Shown in pieces: positions 22,401-33,640 of a DNA stretch of 64,000 bases. Position 1 is the stretch's first letter. Every line of letters starts with the position of its first letter. The stretch covers positions 21,077,738-21,141,737 of the forward strand of contig CM037833.1 of NCBI GenBank assembly GCA_021234535.1, written 5' to 3'. The translations under genes and the position numbers were made by a program. Origin of the DNA: Stichopus chloronotus (taxonomy: Eukaryota > Echinodermata > Holothuroidea > Aspidochirotida > Stichopodidae). The notes under the pieces were generated by a model. The model ran no database searches, was not told the DNA's origin, and worked only from the letters and a program-made list of their open reading frames with translations.

Positions 22401-25400
22401 TTTACTAATGGACAACTCATTGTGTGTTCTTTGACTGGTCGTCAAAATATTACAGTACTGTACGTCACTGATAGAGGCTGCTACAATATCAACCTAAATT
22501 CTCTTGTCCACTGTATCCAAAGGCAGACACTTAGACACATCCAGGCATGAATTCATTGGGTATCGTCATGGAGCTGTGCCAGACTCCATGGTATCAAACG
22601 CTACTGAAGCACAAAGTGGTCACAGTGAAGTGCTTTCTATGCAAATTCACTCATGATCTGTGACAGATGTTTCTAATTGATAATTATGCCATTCACTACA
22701 GACTCACCACTATTATAGTACCTTAGTTCACAAGGCTTTATAACCGCAATGCAATATACAAAAATCCTAGAGCCATGGCACCAAAGGGAACAACAGAACA
22801 GGTTTGCAATTCGTTCAAAACTTTCTTGTCAATGTCATGTCCTGTTTTAGTACAGTATGATATCTTTACAGTTGCTCTCTATCGAATTACTATATTGATG
22901 TTAATATTGTGAAATCACACAGCATCCTGTCATTGAGTGCTACAGTATGAGGGATATAACAGAACAGCTTGGCATGTCAAGGAACACCCTGGTGGCGCTG
23001 GCCCTGTTGCTCGGATGCGATTACGTCCCCAAGGGAGTCCCAGGAGTGGGCAAAGTGCACGCCGTGCAGCTTGTCCAGCTATTGGCCGGTATGGACATTT
23101 TGAAGCGGTTTCAGAGTTGGTCGAAGGAAACCTCTGAAGGTGAGCGTGGTATAAAAACGAGACCTGTTTTTTTTGTTAAACATCGTTAAGACAGTGTCTA
23201 GTGTCAAAGTGCTCTCTCCTGGGGCTTAGCAAGAGAGAAAGTTCTGTAGGTCTGTCTCACAGTTCCACGAATCTAGTCTATATATAGTTCACACGTTGCG
23301 ATCCGTCGCAGAGTTAGCAGGCTGAATTTCACATCTTTCTCTTTAAAAGACGTTTCGATTGCTGGGTTCGGTGTTCTGTATTTAGTACCATTTGAGTAGT
23401 CCCAGTGTTTACTATGCTACCCTCCAAAGTTTGTGAAGATCTTGTCTAGTGGGGTGAATGGGAATTTGTGCACCCACCCCTTAGTTAACCTCTCACCCAT
23501 GCTTTGATGCAAGAGAGGTGTCAGTGTTTGATTTTGTATTAAGTTCTGCAGTTTCCCCTCAACTCCGTTCAGCATGCAAAGCACAACTTGAAGATACTGT
23601 AAGTGTGTGTGTAGGTATCAGATCCCAGAATGGGGGGCATGTATATATATCAGATCCCAGAGTGGGGGGCATGTATAAATATCAGATTCCAGAGTGGGGG
23701 GCATGCATATATATCAGATCCCATAGTGGGGGGGGGTATTAATGGTTAGAAAGGACAACACAAAATCCTTACAAAACAGCTTGTGTGTTAGGACTCACCT
23801 TTTACCAAATTCCATTCTTTTGACATCCTTCCAGACTCGTTGCCGACAAAACCCGCCCACTGCTCGCGCTGCCACCATGTGGGGTCCGCTCAGCTCCATC
23901 GGAGCACAGGATGCCCTCAGTGCATTGGTACAACCACATGCTCATCTGGCAAGGACCTACCACCGTGCACGTGTACATGGCATCGTGCTAAGAAAGAATA
24001 TGACGTCTGCTCCGTGGAGAGGGACATCAGAGTGTAAGTTTCTTGTGTGTTTTTGTTTCTGATGCATGTTGATGGGTTTAACAGGTTGGTTCAGCTAGTA
24101 TTACGCACATTCATTTCCGTAAGTTTGCCACATGATGTATGTAAACATGGCATGATTTTTCCTATTTCCAGCTCACTAACATCTCTGTGGTTTCACAAGC
24201 AAAATGTATCTCACTGAATGTAGATATTCATAACGTTTTCATATTCGCTGAATGGCAGGGTTTGTGTGTAGTAAAATCCCTTGCTTAAAGACAAAAACTC
24301 ATCACCCCAGACAGTATCAATTCTCCCAACCACCTACCGCTAGTTGCTCCCTCAACCTGTCTTAATTTCCTCCACATGTGTAATCAAAACAATGGATACC
24401 TGTGTACGCTGTGTAATACAAGCTGCTCTGCATCTTTCGAATTTGCTGTCAATCTAAGAGCACTGTAACTTAGAACCGGTTGAGAATTTTGCTTTCCGGG
24501 AAGTAAAAATATAGCTTAGGGTGATGCAATACAGCCTTTAAATCACAAGAAGTGCAAAAGAGAGAAAACAGCATTTGTAAGGTATTTCTGTACATCCCAT
24601 ACCGTATCTTCTGGATGGTACTGAACTGCAACTTTCGAAGCAGTATCTATATATCAACTTGAGGAAAACTCTGAGGGCAAAATTGTCATGTTCAATTCGA
24701 TAGGTTGCTATCAAATCTGGTGATTTCTTGTTCCTGTTGAGTTGATTTTAGTTGTGATCCTTCCCATAGTGCAATGTACCTTCATGATCATACACTGTAG
24801 TGTATGTGCATCGTTCTAGCCAGAAGACCCTGAGTGACAGTTGGCAGTACTTTGCTATTGTGTTGTGAATGCCTTTCAGGAGGAGGGACTAAGTGCCCCC
24901 CCCCCCCTCTGGATTATTCATTTTTTTCTTTTTTAAGATAAGATGTACTGAGATGGCACTTGGTGCAGTCTATATTTGAGCTAAGGTTTCCAACGCTATT
25001 GATTTCCATGAATTTTCATACATTTTTCATGATTTTCATTGAATTGTGTGCCAGCCATTAGTCTGGCGATCTGCTCTTCATGTCGGTCCCCAAGCATCAG
25101 TGACCACCACACCCGGCCCGCCATCGCTAGCCAGCATGGCTCGAACTGTTCATCTCCCACCTTATTACAGTAACTCCCAATCAAATGTGTCTTTTGCTTT
25201 TTGTGTTCAATAATTATCATAGGATATAGGTCAGTCATGCAACCAAGATCAGTGTATTAAAAGTCATCATGGTCACCCCATGGGCCCTACAGGTCTGCAA
25301 CATTCTCTCTCTGCCAGCCAAGAGCAGTATAATAAGTAATGCAACCAAGCTAACTTCACTCCAGAGTCCACAACAGCAGATAGATAGACAGATATCAGTG

Positions 25401-28400
25401 GTTTATTGCACGTTCATATCATTTCTTTTTCTCTTTCAGTGACTTCTTTCATCACCACTAATGTATTTCAAAACTTTAACAGACAGTATGAGGATGATGT
25501 CTGTATGATGTATTCTGTTATTTATCTCCCTCTTTCCAGAAAAGCAATGAAAATCCCAAATTTTCCACAGCTGGAAGTCATCAGTGAGTTTCTCGATGTT
25601 AAAGATGAGTGCCCCAAACAGAGGTTGATGAAGTCAAGCCCGGAGATGGTGAAATTAATGGTAAGAGTTCCCCTGTCAAATGGTCACTACTTACATTGAA
25701 GTGTACTGAGACGGCTGAACCGCAACATCTAAATTGTGATTGGTCTCTCCCCAGTGAGTTTGACAGTGCTGGACTGATATTGGCAATCCTTGTAATTCTC
25801 AAGCCAACATCTAACCCTTGAAATTTGGGTCGCTTAAAATCTCAGATGCTACAGTATACAGCATCGTTCTCGAACTATAAAATTAACGTCTGATGAGTCA
25901 AAAGAGGATAAGTGGTTTGGATGGACAAATACTTCACTGAACTTTCAGTAAGCATTGAGGTCAATTTGGCTGACCAAGCACCTCCTGCTGCATGGCAATC
26001 AGAATCTTGATTCACTGTATACAGTATACTGTAGTGAGAAATGGCCTTACAACCAGTAAACATGATGATATTCTAAGAAGTTACTTTGTGTAAGACGTTC
26101 CACATTTCCTGTAAAGTTTAGCAGTTACTGCAAAAGGTTACGAAACAATTTCAAAATGTGTGTACAACGAAGCATACCAAACATCTAACCAGCTAGAGTT
26201 TTGTCTTGAGCTAAGGTTCTAGGTGTTTTTTAAAGCAGTATTTTGGTTGATAAAATGAAAGATAGGAAGAACAAAGGCTGACATTAGGTGACATGTGCAT
26301 TGAAAATGGAGAATATCTTTCAAGTCGGTGTACGTGTGTGAGCCTGTTAAACATCACAGATGAAGACAAAATACTGTGATGTAGACAAGATGCCATAGAT
26401 CTGAAACCTTCGAACAAAATGCAAAGGGAGCACTATGAAAGTAGTACCTCTGTGATAACACCCTTCGAACCCCAGCACACTTTACAAGTGGGAAGTACAG
26501 TATTCAAATGTCATTTTATCGAGATGACTTCCATTAGTTGTAATGTAAGCAAATTCTGTATGCCCAAAGTAGAGAAACCTATAAATTCTTTTATAAACAT
26601 GTTTCCAAATTTGATTTGATAACAGTCAAGGGTAGCTATTTCCTTTGATTTGATACCAGTCAGAGGTAGCTATTTCCTTTACACTCATTTGTCATTGTTT
26701 CTCTATTCCTTTCTGTTGTTTAAGAGGTTTGCTCATGATAAATTGGAATGGACCCATGTCTACACCAGAGAGAAAGTAGTGCAGCTGGTCACCCTTTACA
26801 ACCTGGAGAGGTCCTCCCACGAGGAGCTCAGATTGGACCGCATTGTAAAGAGACGTGTCAGGAATGGCGTGGCCTGTCTTGAAGTAGCATGGAAATTGCC
26901 CGGTAATTTCACTTCTATTTCAGTTGCCTCTAGATCTCTGCCAACATACAAGAATGAAAACAACATTTTGCTCAGGTTTCTTGTATAGTCAACCAGAAAA
27001 TGAGGAGTGACACTGTTGTCATCCCGAAAGGAATTACTCCTAAAATTGATCGGAAGTTTAGATGATGGGGGAAGGTCAATGGATGCAAGAACTTGTGTGG
27101 AGGGAGTTGCCTTATTGAGAACAAGCTATGATTTTGTAACACACATAGTTTTAATGTGATTGTCTACAATTTCCATCAAAGGAACCATATATTGAGAACT
27201 AATAGCTGTCAAAATTAGGGGAAAAAATGGGATTACTTTATTGATGGTTCCCCTTCAATTTATGTGAAACAGACATTAGCATGTTAATTTTGTGACAGCA
27301 CCTTCTGTACTATGACCCAGTCTTTGGTTATATCATTTAATATGTTAGACATGTCTGCAGCACCTTCTGTACTATGACCCAGTCTTTGGTTATATTATTT
27401 AGTATGTTAGACATGTCTGCAGCACCTTCTGTACTATGACCCAGTCTTTGGTTATATTATTTAATATGTTAGACATGTCTGCAGCACCTTCTGTACCATG
27501 ACCCAGTCTTTGGTTATATCATTTAATATGTTAGACATGTTTGCAGCACCTTCTGTACTATGACCCAGTCTTTGGTTATATTATTTATATGTTAGACATG
27601 TCTGCAGCACTTCTGTACTATGACCCAGTCTTTGGTTATATCATTTATATGTTAGACATGTTTGCAGCACCTTCTGTACTATGACCCAGTCTTTGGTTAT
27701 ATTATTTAATATGTTAGACATGTCTGCAGCACCTTCTGTACTATGACCCAGTCTTTGGTTATATCATTTAATATGTTAGACATGTCTGCAGCACCTTCTG
27801 TACTATGACCCAGTCTTTGGTTATATTATTTAATATGTTAGACATGTCTGCAGCACCTTCTGTACTATGACCCAGTCTTTGGTTATATCATTTAATATGT
27901 TAGACATGTCTGCAGCACCTTCTGTACTATGACCCAGTCTTTGGTTATATTATTTAATATGTTAGACATGTCTGCAGATTTGTAAGTCTTCAATTATTAA
28001 AAGACTATATATAGAGGACTGTAAAATTTCAGTCAATTCTGCTGTACACATGAGTGGTTTTTACTTTGTATTTTGATCACTTGTAAGAAATAACTCCAGG
28101 AACACTCTTTTATTATTTATTTGATAATAATGATAGGCTACTGTATACAGATAGTGGTGACTCTAACATTAGGCTAACATTGTTGCCTGCAGATGCAAGC
28201 ATACTAGTATAGTATTGTCAGTACAATTGGCAGTCCTTACAAAATGCAATTTTAGTCCTTGAAAATCCCTGGGGAACTTTTTGAGATTCGTTCTGTGGAA
28301 TGAATACGAACCCTCCATTTTCTCTTCCTTAAAAGCTTCTTGGCAGTTAGAGGAGGACGAATCAACGACGATATCCACCATCGAGAAGACGGACTTGTTC

Positions 28401-31400
28401 CAGGCAGTGTACCCTGAGATCTTCGCAGAATTTGAAAGCCAAGAAAATTTAAGGAAGGGCAAGAAGAAAGGTAAAAAGCCAATGTATAGATCAATTCTCA
28501 GTCTCCTTGGTATGAAGAGAAACCTTTTTGAGCTTAAAAGAAATATTCTAGTGACAATTTAAAAGAGCCGTTGAGATGTTTTGTGAAATTCACTAACCCT
28601 AAGTGCCACATGCAAACGAACATTACTGAAAGAGTAATTGACGATGCAGTTTGAGTTTTGAAAATTCGTGATTCAGACACTTTTCACGTCAGTACTCATT
28701 CATATGGACACAGTCAGCACAAGTCAAGGTGAGAGATTAAAAAAAATTGACAGTTTTCATAACTTTTGGATGTTAAACTGGACTAATTGCAAATTATAAG
28801 CATTGACATGTGTTTGTGCCACTCCAAACACTCACAACCTTATCGATATCAACTCAGTGAGCTCCTTTGAAGATAATCTTAAAGGGAAATAGGGCGTTTA
28901 GACTACACCAACATGACATACAAAAGAAAAAAGCAGTAATCATTATTAAACCATTCATTCTCATCAAGAAACATCTGCCAAAGCTTCATCTCCTCAAAAC
29001 ATTATGCATGTGATGAGTAATGGAAGATGCATCATTTGAATTTTGAAAAGTTTGGGTGTTGAGCAAGAAATAACTGAATTTCTGTCCTTGAGAAGCTTAT
29101 TTCTGGAACAGAAGGCCACTATCCTTCCTTGTTTTGACTAATTTATCATTCTACCTCTACAGACATTGGTTTCAAAAATATGGACGTTTTCTCTCAAACT
29201 AACGCCCTATTTCCCTTTAAATGAGGGATCATATTTTGCAATACAGCCACTTCAAACCCCACACCAATGTGTTTTTCAAAACTCAAGGTGCTGTTTGTTC
29301 TGATCAACGAAGATTTCCATTTGCCTCTATGTTACAAAATCTTCTGTAACACTGGAAAATTACTTGCAATAATCAAAAGTTGTACTTTGAAATTAAAGTG
29401 TGTGTTTCATCTTGAAATTTGACTGCAGTAAAAAAAATGATACTGGGTCCATCGTAGATTGAATTCTAAACATTGTGAGAATAGTGTTTGCAATTTTTAA
29501 AGTATGATAACGTTTATTTCTTGGCAGTTGAAATTATAATGAAATACAAAAAAGAAATACAAAATGACATCACAGATTGCCAATAATTCAATGCATTAAA
29601 GGTTATGTGACATGCTTCCAGAAAAGAGCTCCCTTCATGCAAACGTTACAAAGTAAAACCCTGAGTGAAAATCCGTTGAAATTGTGTTTCTATCTATTAC
29701 CGTTTTTGAGATATGACTTTTCAAAGTTTGAAGAAAATGCAAAACAGATGACGTGGAGTGTTGTACAGTGTCAGTTTCTCTTTTGTTAACCCTATATATT
29801 TCGCCTCTTAATTACTTAATTACTGAGTTTCACATTGGTAAGTGATATCAATATTTTTGAAGGAGAAAATATATGGTTCCAAAATAAAACCCACTGGGCA
29901 TTTAAAATTCTCAAATGACCTTGAAATAAAGGTTACATAAACAAAGGATTAACATAAGACATATCCTGGGAGTCCCTCTCCTGACATCACAAATTTGCAT
30001 ATTTAGCCAATATTTATTCTTGCCACAGCTGTGAGACACTTATTTGCCTGTAAAGTTGTAAATTTTTGACCGATTTTGACGCAATTTGTGGCTATTTTCA
30101 ACATTTTGAATGCCTAATGCACCCAATATTTCAAAATGTCATTTTCGTGTCACAAGACCTTTAAGTAAAATTTGAAAAAAAAAAAATTTGTAGCTTCTCA
30201 ACAGAACATGCAATTGAGAGGTGGAACATGCAATTTACAAATTTACTGTCGTCAAGAAGCATCCTCTCCCTCTCCCTGTCATCCTTTTTTTCTTTAGTGT
30301 CAAAGCCAAAAACAGTAAAAAATTCCAACCTGCTAATTCAAAATTCATTTTTATCATGCTAAAAAAAAAAAGACAGCAATTCCTTTAAAAAAAAAAAAAA
30401 ACATGTTTCTTGCCTTTACTCGTATGAAGCACATCTTTCACAAATCGAGGTTACAGTAGCTGAGTGTTTCCCTTCTAATTCCCTTGGAATTTTGGCAGTT
30501 TATCTCATTCCATTTGGTCACTTTAATTTGTCATTCACCAAGTACTAACTTGAAAACACATTTCCAGAATCCATAATAACCCTAGATCTCATTCCTTAAA
30601 TACATCAGAATTCACTTCTTTTTTTTTTTTTTCTGTACCATTCGTTCTTAAGGTAACACCAAAAAGAAGCAGGTCAAGGACGTGGAAGTTGAAGAAAGCC
30701 TGGAGGGGCTCGCCGATCAGCTGACGAAAGTCGATTTATGTGGCGAGACGACATGTTCCAAAGACCAGCGTAATCCAGAAGGGCCTTCGTTTTCACCTCA
30801 GCCGTTGGAAACGGCCAATACATCGACGAATGAGGACTTTGAAAACGTCGAAAGTCACCAGGGAGAAAGTGACTCGGATGCCAACTGTATCCTTGGAGTG
30901 GAAGATGATTCGTCGATCCAATCAAACATGTCCCAAAATATGAATGAGCTGGCAGCTTTCAGCGATGAGACACCGAGTGAAAATGCTCTCACCTTTAATG
31001 ATCATCTCCACATGCCATCGCTGAGAGAGAGATTACTGTCGAGGACAAAACATAAATTGAAAAGGGATCGTCGGCCTCGCGTGTCCAGTTCGGCTGATGG
31101 TCTCGTCCCTGCGGCACGCTGTGGCAGCGTTCGCATTGGGAGAGCAGGTGCAAGCAGTGTATGTTACAGTGGTCCAATTGAGCCTGATCCATCCCATGAC
31201 AGATCAAACAAAACTGGAGGAAACTCACTAGATAGGTTCATATCTTCTCACAGAGCAGAATCTTTGGAGCATCCAGTTGTTTTTGAGAACTTTTCGAATT
31301 CGGCCAGTGAATTTTCTACACTGGGAGGTAATGCCCATTGCAGACTTCTAAATACAGGGAACAAAAGTTTTTGTAATTTACCGGGATTTGAAACAGTCAC

Positions 31401-33363
31401 AGAGCCACAAGATATTCCCACTCCAGATGTTTCTTTTATTAATAATGTCAGCAAAGATGGCAGCCTCAGTAAATCTTTTCAAGGTTCAAACCCATCTCTA
31501 GACAAGGGCAAGGTCACCTCAGCTTCCCATAATGAGAGGGGCTCACCCAAACAGAGTGACACCAGCTCCGTTCTCAAATGCAGGGGAACGCCTGAGAGGG
31601 CGTCATTGCAAAACAGTCCACATCAGACGAGGGACCTCCTTGAACCGACCCAAGTCTACGATCTCTGCACTCCTGATGTGACACTTGAGTTTGATAAATC
31701 TCAGAACCAACAGTTCAATGACGTCATCGTGGTCATCTCCGATGATGAAGATGAGCCATCGTCTCCTTGTCAGACGTCCACGGAGGGTGAGATTGTCATT
31801 CCCAAAAACACACATGCTGCATTAGATAATAGTGCAAACAACTGGGAGGTTACCATGACACATGGTACAGTCCACTCTCAGCTCAATGGAAGCCAGACTG
31901 TAACGTCATCTTTGCCTCGTGATGAAAATGGGAAGAAAGCTTGCTCTGTCAGTGATCGTGATGTTGACCAGATGGAGAGAAAGATGGGGGATGTACCATC
32001 TAGGGTAACAACACCAGAATGCTCTACATGGCATGAACCGACTCTACTTGACGTCAGCACACCCTTCCAAAGAAGAGCTATAGAATACCCATCAACTTAC
32101 TCCCAGACAGGAAGCACAGAGAGCAACCTGATTGCTGGATCCTCTTCTTATGATACAAACTCAGCTTGTGATTCCTTTCAAAGTCCCTGCCTGGTAAATG
32201 ATTACTCAAACAAATCCATAATGTGTGGCTCTCCATCTTCAGGAATCACAGCATGTCAAGGATCGCACCGTTTAAAACACTCTGACGCAAGTTCTCTTCA
32301 TTTAGACTACGCTACTCCCAAAAGTGACTGTGAGGCTGACAGAAGTCGAGATCATTCCTTGTTCCAAGGTCTGAACTTCTCTCTGAAAACCAGCCCGTGG
32401 AACGCCTGGACCCCTCCGCTGGTCAAAAGCAGACACGAAATGAGATGTGGGTGTTCAGCATTGAAGGAAAGTGATGGCCCGAGAATGGCCACAAAGGAAA
32501 TGAGGACCAGTCAGGAAGGATCAAAAACAGTTCCATGGGCCAGTGAGTCACATTTGTTGCAAGAAATGGTATTTCCAAAAGCTCAAACCAGTCAATCACA
32601 TCAGGGTGCAAAATTTCACCGGTCAGATTTTGATGAGAGAGTTACCTATGACCACTCCAAAACTGGTGATTCACGGCCAGGTGGGATAGACCCTCCGCAA
32701 AATGGTCCAAGAACAAATCCAGCAAGGTTTCAAAATCACGATCTGCACTGCAATGCAAAGGAAAGTGTAGAAGACTGTCAAAAAGCGGAGTTAAGCCAAA
32801 GGTATGGCTCGGAGGGCATGATGGGTAAACAAAAGTCATGTTATGAATGTTCTCTGGGCAGTGGATGTGTCACTGATTTTGTCCAAAATACAAAATCTAA
32901 AAGTAAGACGGATACAAAGCAAGACAGTGAGAACCATGTGGAAGAACTTAACTGTGGTCAACCAGTTGTTTCCTTGGTGAGTCAAGTGGATATACTCGAC
33001 AAGTCAAGAGAGCCACTAAGTGAAGGCGTATTTAAGATGCAAGGGACTGGAATGTCGAGTGGACAGACAGAAAACTTCAGGAAAGAGGATTTGAGTTGCT
33101 ACAACAAGAGTAATCTGATAGGTCAAAGGTCAATTCCAACCATTTCATCCACCACAGGTGACCACAGCAGCGGCAAACAGAGGCTGCTGGTCGATCGTCG
33201 ACTGCCTCTGCAGAGCAGCGACGTGGACACGGAGAGGCAGACGCAGAGAAAGGTGCTTTTGTCAGAAGAGAAAGAAAACAGCAGCCCTGCATCATTAATG
33301 GACAGGTTAAGGATGAGAAATCTTAAACACAGAGATATATTGAAATCAATGGAGTTAGACTAA
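17546..33363 (+). CDS. GEN1: GEN1, Holliday junction 5' flap endonuclease/resolvase, complete, 10 coding exons
   Basis: GEN1 (XPG/Rad2 family) resolves four-way Holliday junctions by symmetric nicking and cuts 5' flaps. Exons: 17546-17706, 19243-19441, 20715-20804, 21722-21808, 22923-23139, 23835-24033, 25540-25660, 26725-26902, 28336-28470, 30653-33363; all phases join to 4098 nt (1365 aa plus TAA). Human GEN1 is 908 aa; the excess is a long last exon. The start MGVKDLWSILAPV and its AnnATGG context agree with the family. Active-site carboxylates are present: D30, D75 (Glu in human), E138/E140 in GEAEAM, D159/D161 in EDGD; GCDYVPKGVPGVGK is the helix-two-turn-helix segment. A Cys-rich insert and a chromodomain follow. 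It is divergent from BAZ1B. Confidence 0.95.
18170..18566 (+). mobile_element. Truncated LINE 3' end with GAT microsatellite tail
   Basis: The frame RQRFFTQRNIPGVWSSLPAY, VVNAPSLNGFKSNFDKVW and LSRPRD is the C-terminal tail typical of CR1/L2/jockey-group reverse transcriptase ORFs (FF..R....WN.LP..VV.APS...FK...D). About 50 bp after the stop it runs into (gat)23 at 18498-18566, probably the element's 3' terminal repeat. It lies in GEN1 intron 1. Confidence 0.7.
20180..20465 (+). mobile_element. Degraded MITE copy, same family
   Basis: Shares aagcttcatctcctcaaaac, attatgca, gaagatgcat and the tttgaattttggaaagttt block with the copy at 28879, but lacks recognisable terminal repeats. It lies in GEN1 intron 2. 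Confidence 0.7.
20715..21808 (+). CDS. GEN1: GEN1 exons 3-4, XPG-I catalytic core
   Basis: Exon 3 (20715-20804) encodes CLELLDYLGVPYVQSKGEAE and AMCALLNERG; exon 4 (21722-21808) encodes IVDACITEDGDVFLYGAQMV and YRNFNLTGK. They carry the E-A-E and D-G-D metal-binding motifs. Both exons are phase 0 and flanked by CAG acceptors. Intron 2 (19442-20714) contains a degraded MITE copy and dense TACAGTA/TACTGTA palindromes around 19950-20080. Confidence 0.95.
22923..23139 (+). CDS. GEN1: GEN1 exon 5, helix-two-turn-helix segment
   Basis: Encodes HPVIECYSMRDITEQLGMSR, NTLVALALLLGCDYVPKG and VPGVGKVHAVQLVQLLAGMD, then ILKRFQSWSKETSE. This aligns with human VDCYTMSSIKSKLGLDRDALVGLAILLGCD...; the XPG family uses it for DNA-backbone binding. 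It ends in phase 1 and joins to exon 6. Confidence 0.95.
23835..24033 (+). CDS. GEN1: GEN1 exon 6, cysteine-rich insert
   Basis: Encodes a Cys/His-dense segment (HCSRCHHVGS, GCPQCIGTTTC, PPCTCTWHRAKKEYD) matching human HCSVCSHPGS, CRLCKS, CCPCEWHRTEHD. The CxxC pairs and CxC suggest a zinc-binding loop characteristic of animal GEN1. Human GEN1 structures treat this region as poorly ordered, so metal binding is inferred. It ends in phase 2. Confidence 0.93.
25540..28470 (+). CDS. GEN1: GEN1 exons 7-9, end of nuclease core and chromodomain
   Basis: Exon 7 (25540-25660) encodes FPQLEVISEFLDVKDECPKQ to EMVKLM. Exon 8 (26725-26902) encodes RFAHDKLEWTHVYTREKVVQ and RIVKRRVRNGVACLEVAWKL, matching human QRFTLEKMEWPNHYACEKL and RIVKTRIRNGVHCFEIEW, the chromodomain. 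Exon 9 (28336-28470) encodes EKTDLFQAVYPEIFAEFESQ, the human EESLFEAAYPEIVAVY equivalent. The exon 9 acceptor is AAAAG at 28335; the nearby CAG at 28345 would break phase. Intron 8 carries the 61 bp minisatellite. Confidence 0.9.
27296..27977 (+). repeat. 61 bp minisatellite, 11 copies
   Basis: Units read cagcaccttctgtactatga / cccagtctttggttatat / (c or t) atttaatatgttagacatgt / ctg. Copies differ by few bases; copies 5-6 lack a dinucleotide. From copy 4 on, alternating tatatcattt and tatattattt show a two-unit higher-order repeat. It lies in GEN1 intron 8. Confidence 0.95.
28471..30652 (+). other. GEN1 intron 9
   Basis: Contains a fragment (about 28600-28870) of the inverted-repeat family seen at 34078-35115 and 52380-52770, directly followed by the intact TTAA MITE (28879-29220). 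The remainder is AT-rich with poly-A and poly-T runs; no exon was recognised. Confidence 0.6.
28879..29220 (+). mobile_element. TTAA-flanked MITE, intact ends
   Basis: Terminal inverted repeats agggaaatagggcgtt ... aacgccctatttccct are bounded by TTAA on both sides. The element is 342 bp including TTAA and has no coding capacity, so it is non-autonomous. TTAA targets are used by piggyBac and Kolobok superfamilies; which one is not decidable here. It lies in GEN1 intron 9. Confidence 0.85.
30653..33363 (+). CDS. GEN1: GEN1 exon 10, 903-codon disordered tail
   Basis: One uninterrupted 2711 bp exon encodes residues of about 463-1365. It is Ser/Asn/Asp-rich and low in hydrophobics, so probably disordered, as in vertebrate GEN1, whose tail carries CDK and nuclear-export controls. 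Recognisable elements: SLRERLLSRTKHKLKRDRRP near residue 585 (basic, possible NLS), VIVVISDDEDE near residue 820 (SUMO-interacting-motif-like), and the C-terminal SLMDRLRMRNLK, which resembles the human C-terminal LPLRQRLKLR. The stop is TAA at 33361-33363; the last codons are repeated downstream. Confidence 0.93.
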
Positions 33364-33640
33364 ACCCTGCATCATTAATGGACACTTGGACAGGTTAAGA
33401 ATGAGAAATCTTAAACAAAAAGATATGTTGAAATCAATGGAACTAGACCAAACCCTGCATCATTAATGGACACTCGGACAGGTTAAGAATGAGAAATCTG
33501 AAACAAAAAGATATGTTGAAATCATTGGAACTAGACTAAACCCTGCATCATTAATGGACACTTGGACAGGTTAAGAATGAGAAATCTTAAACAAAAAGAT
33601 ATGTTGAAATCAATGAAATCAATGGAATTAGACCTAAAAA
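33285..33640 (+). repeat. Four-copy tandem repeat spanning the GEN1 C-terminus and 3' flank
   Basis: Copy 1 (33285-33364) encodes the last codons of GEN1. Copies 2-4 begin at 33365, 33453 and 33541 with an 88 bp period, each starting ccctgcatcattaatgg. Copies 2-4 carry an 8 bp insertion (acttggac or actcggac) after atggac that copy 1 lacks, so they are not in the same reading frame. Copy 4 has an extra atcaatgaa duplication. Confidence 0.9.

Noticed and set aside
27296..27977. CRISPR-like or satellite centromere array
   Set aside because: There are no spacers and only 11 copies confined to an intron; it is a minisatellite.
28336..28346. Alternative CAG acceptor (28345) with an upstream U12 branch-like cttccttaaa for GEN1 exon 9
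   Set aside because: The upstream donor is U2-like and phase 1, and using this acceptor breaks the frame; the AAAAG acceptor fits.
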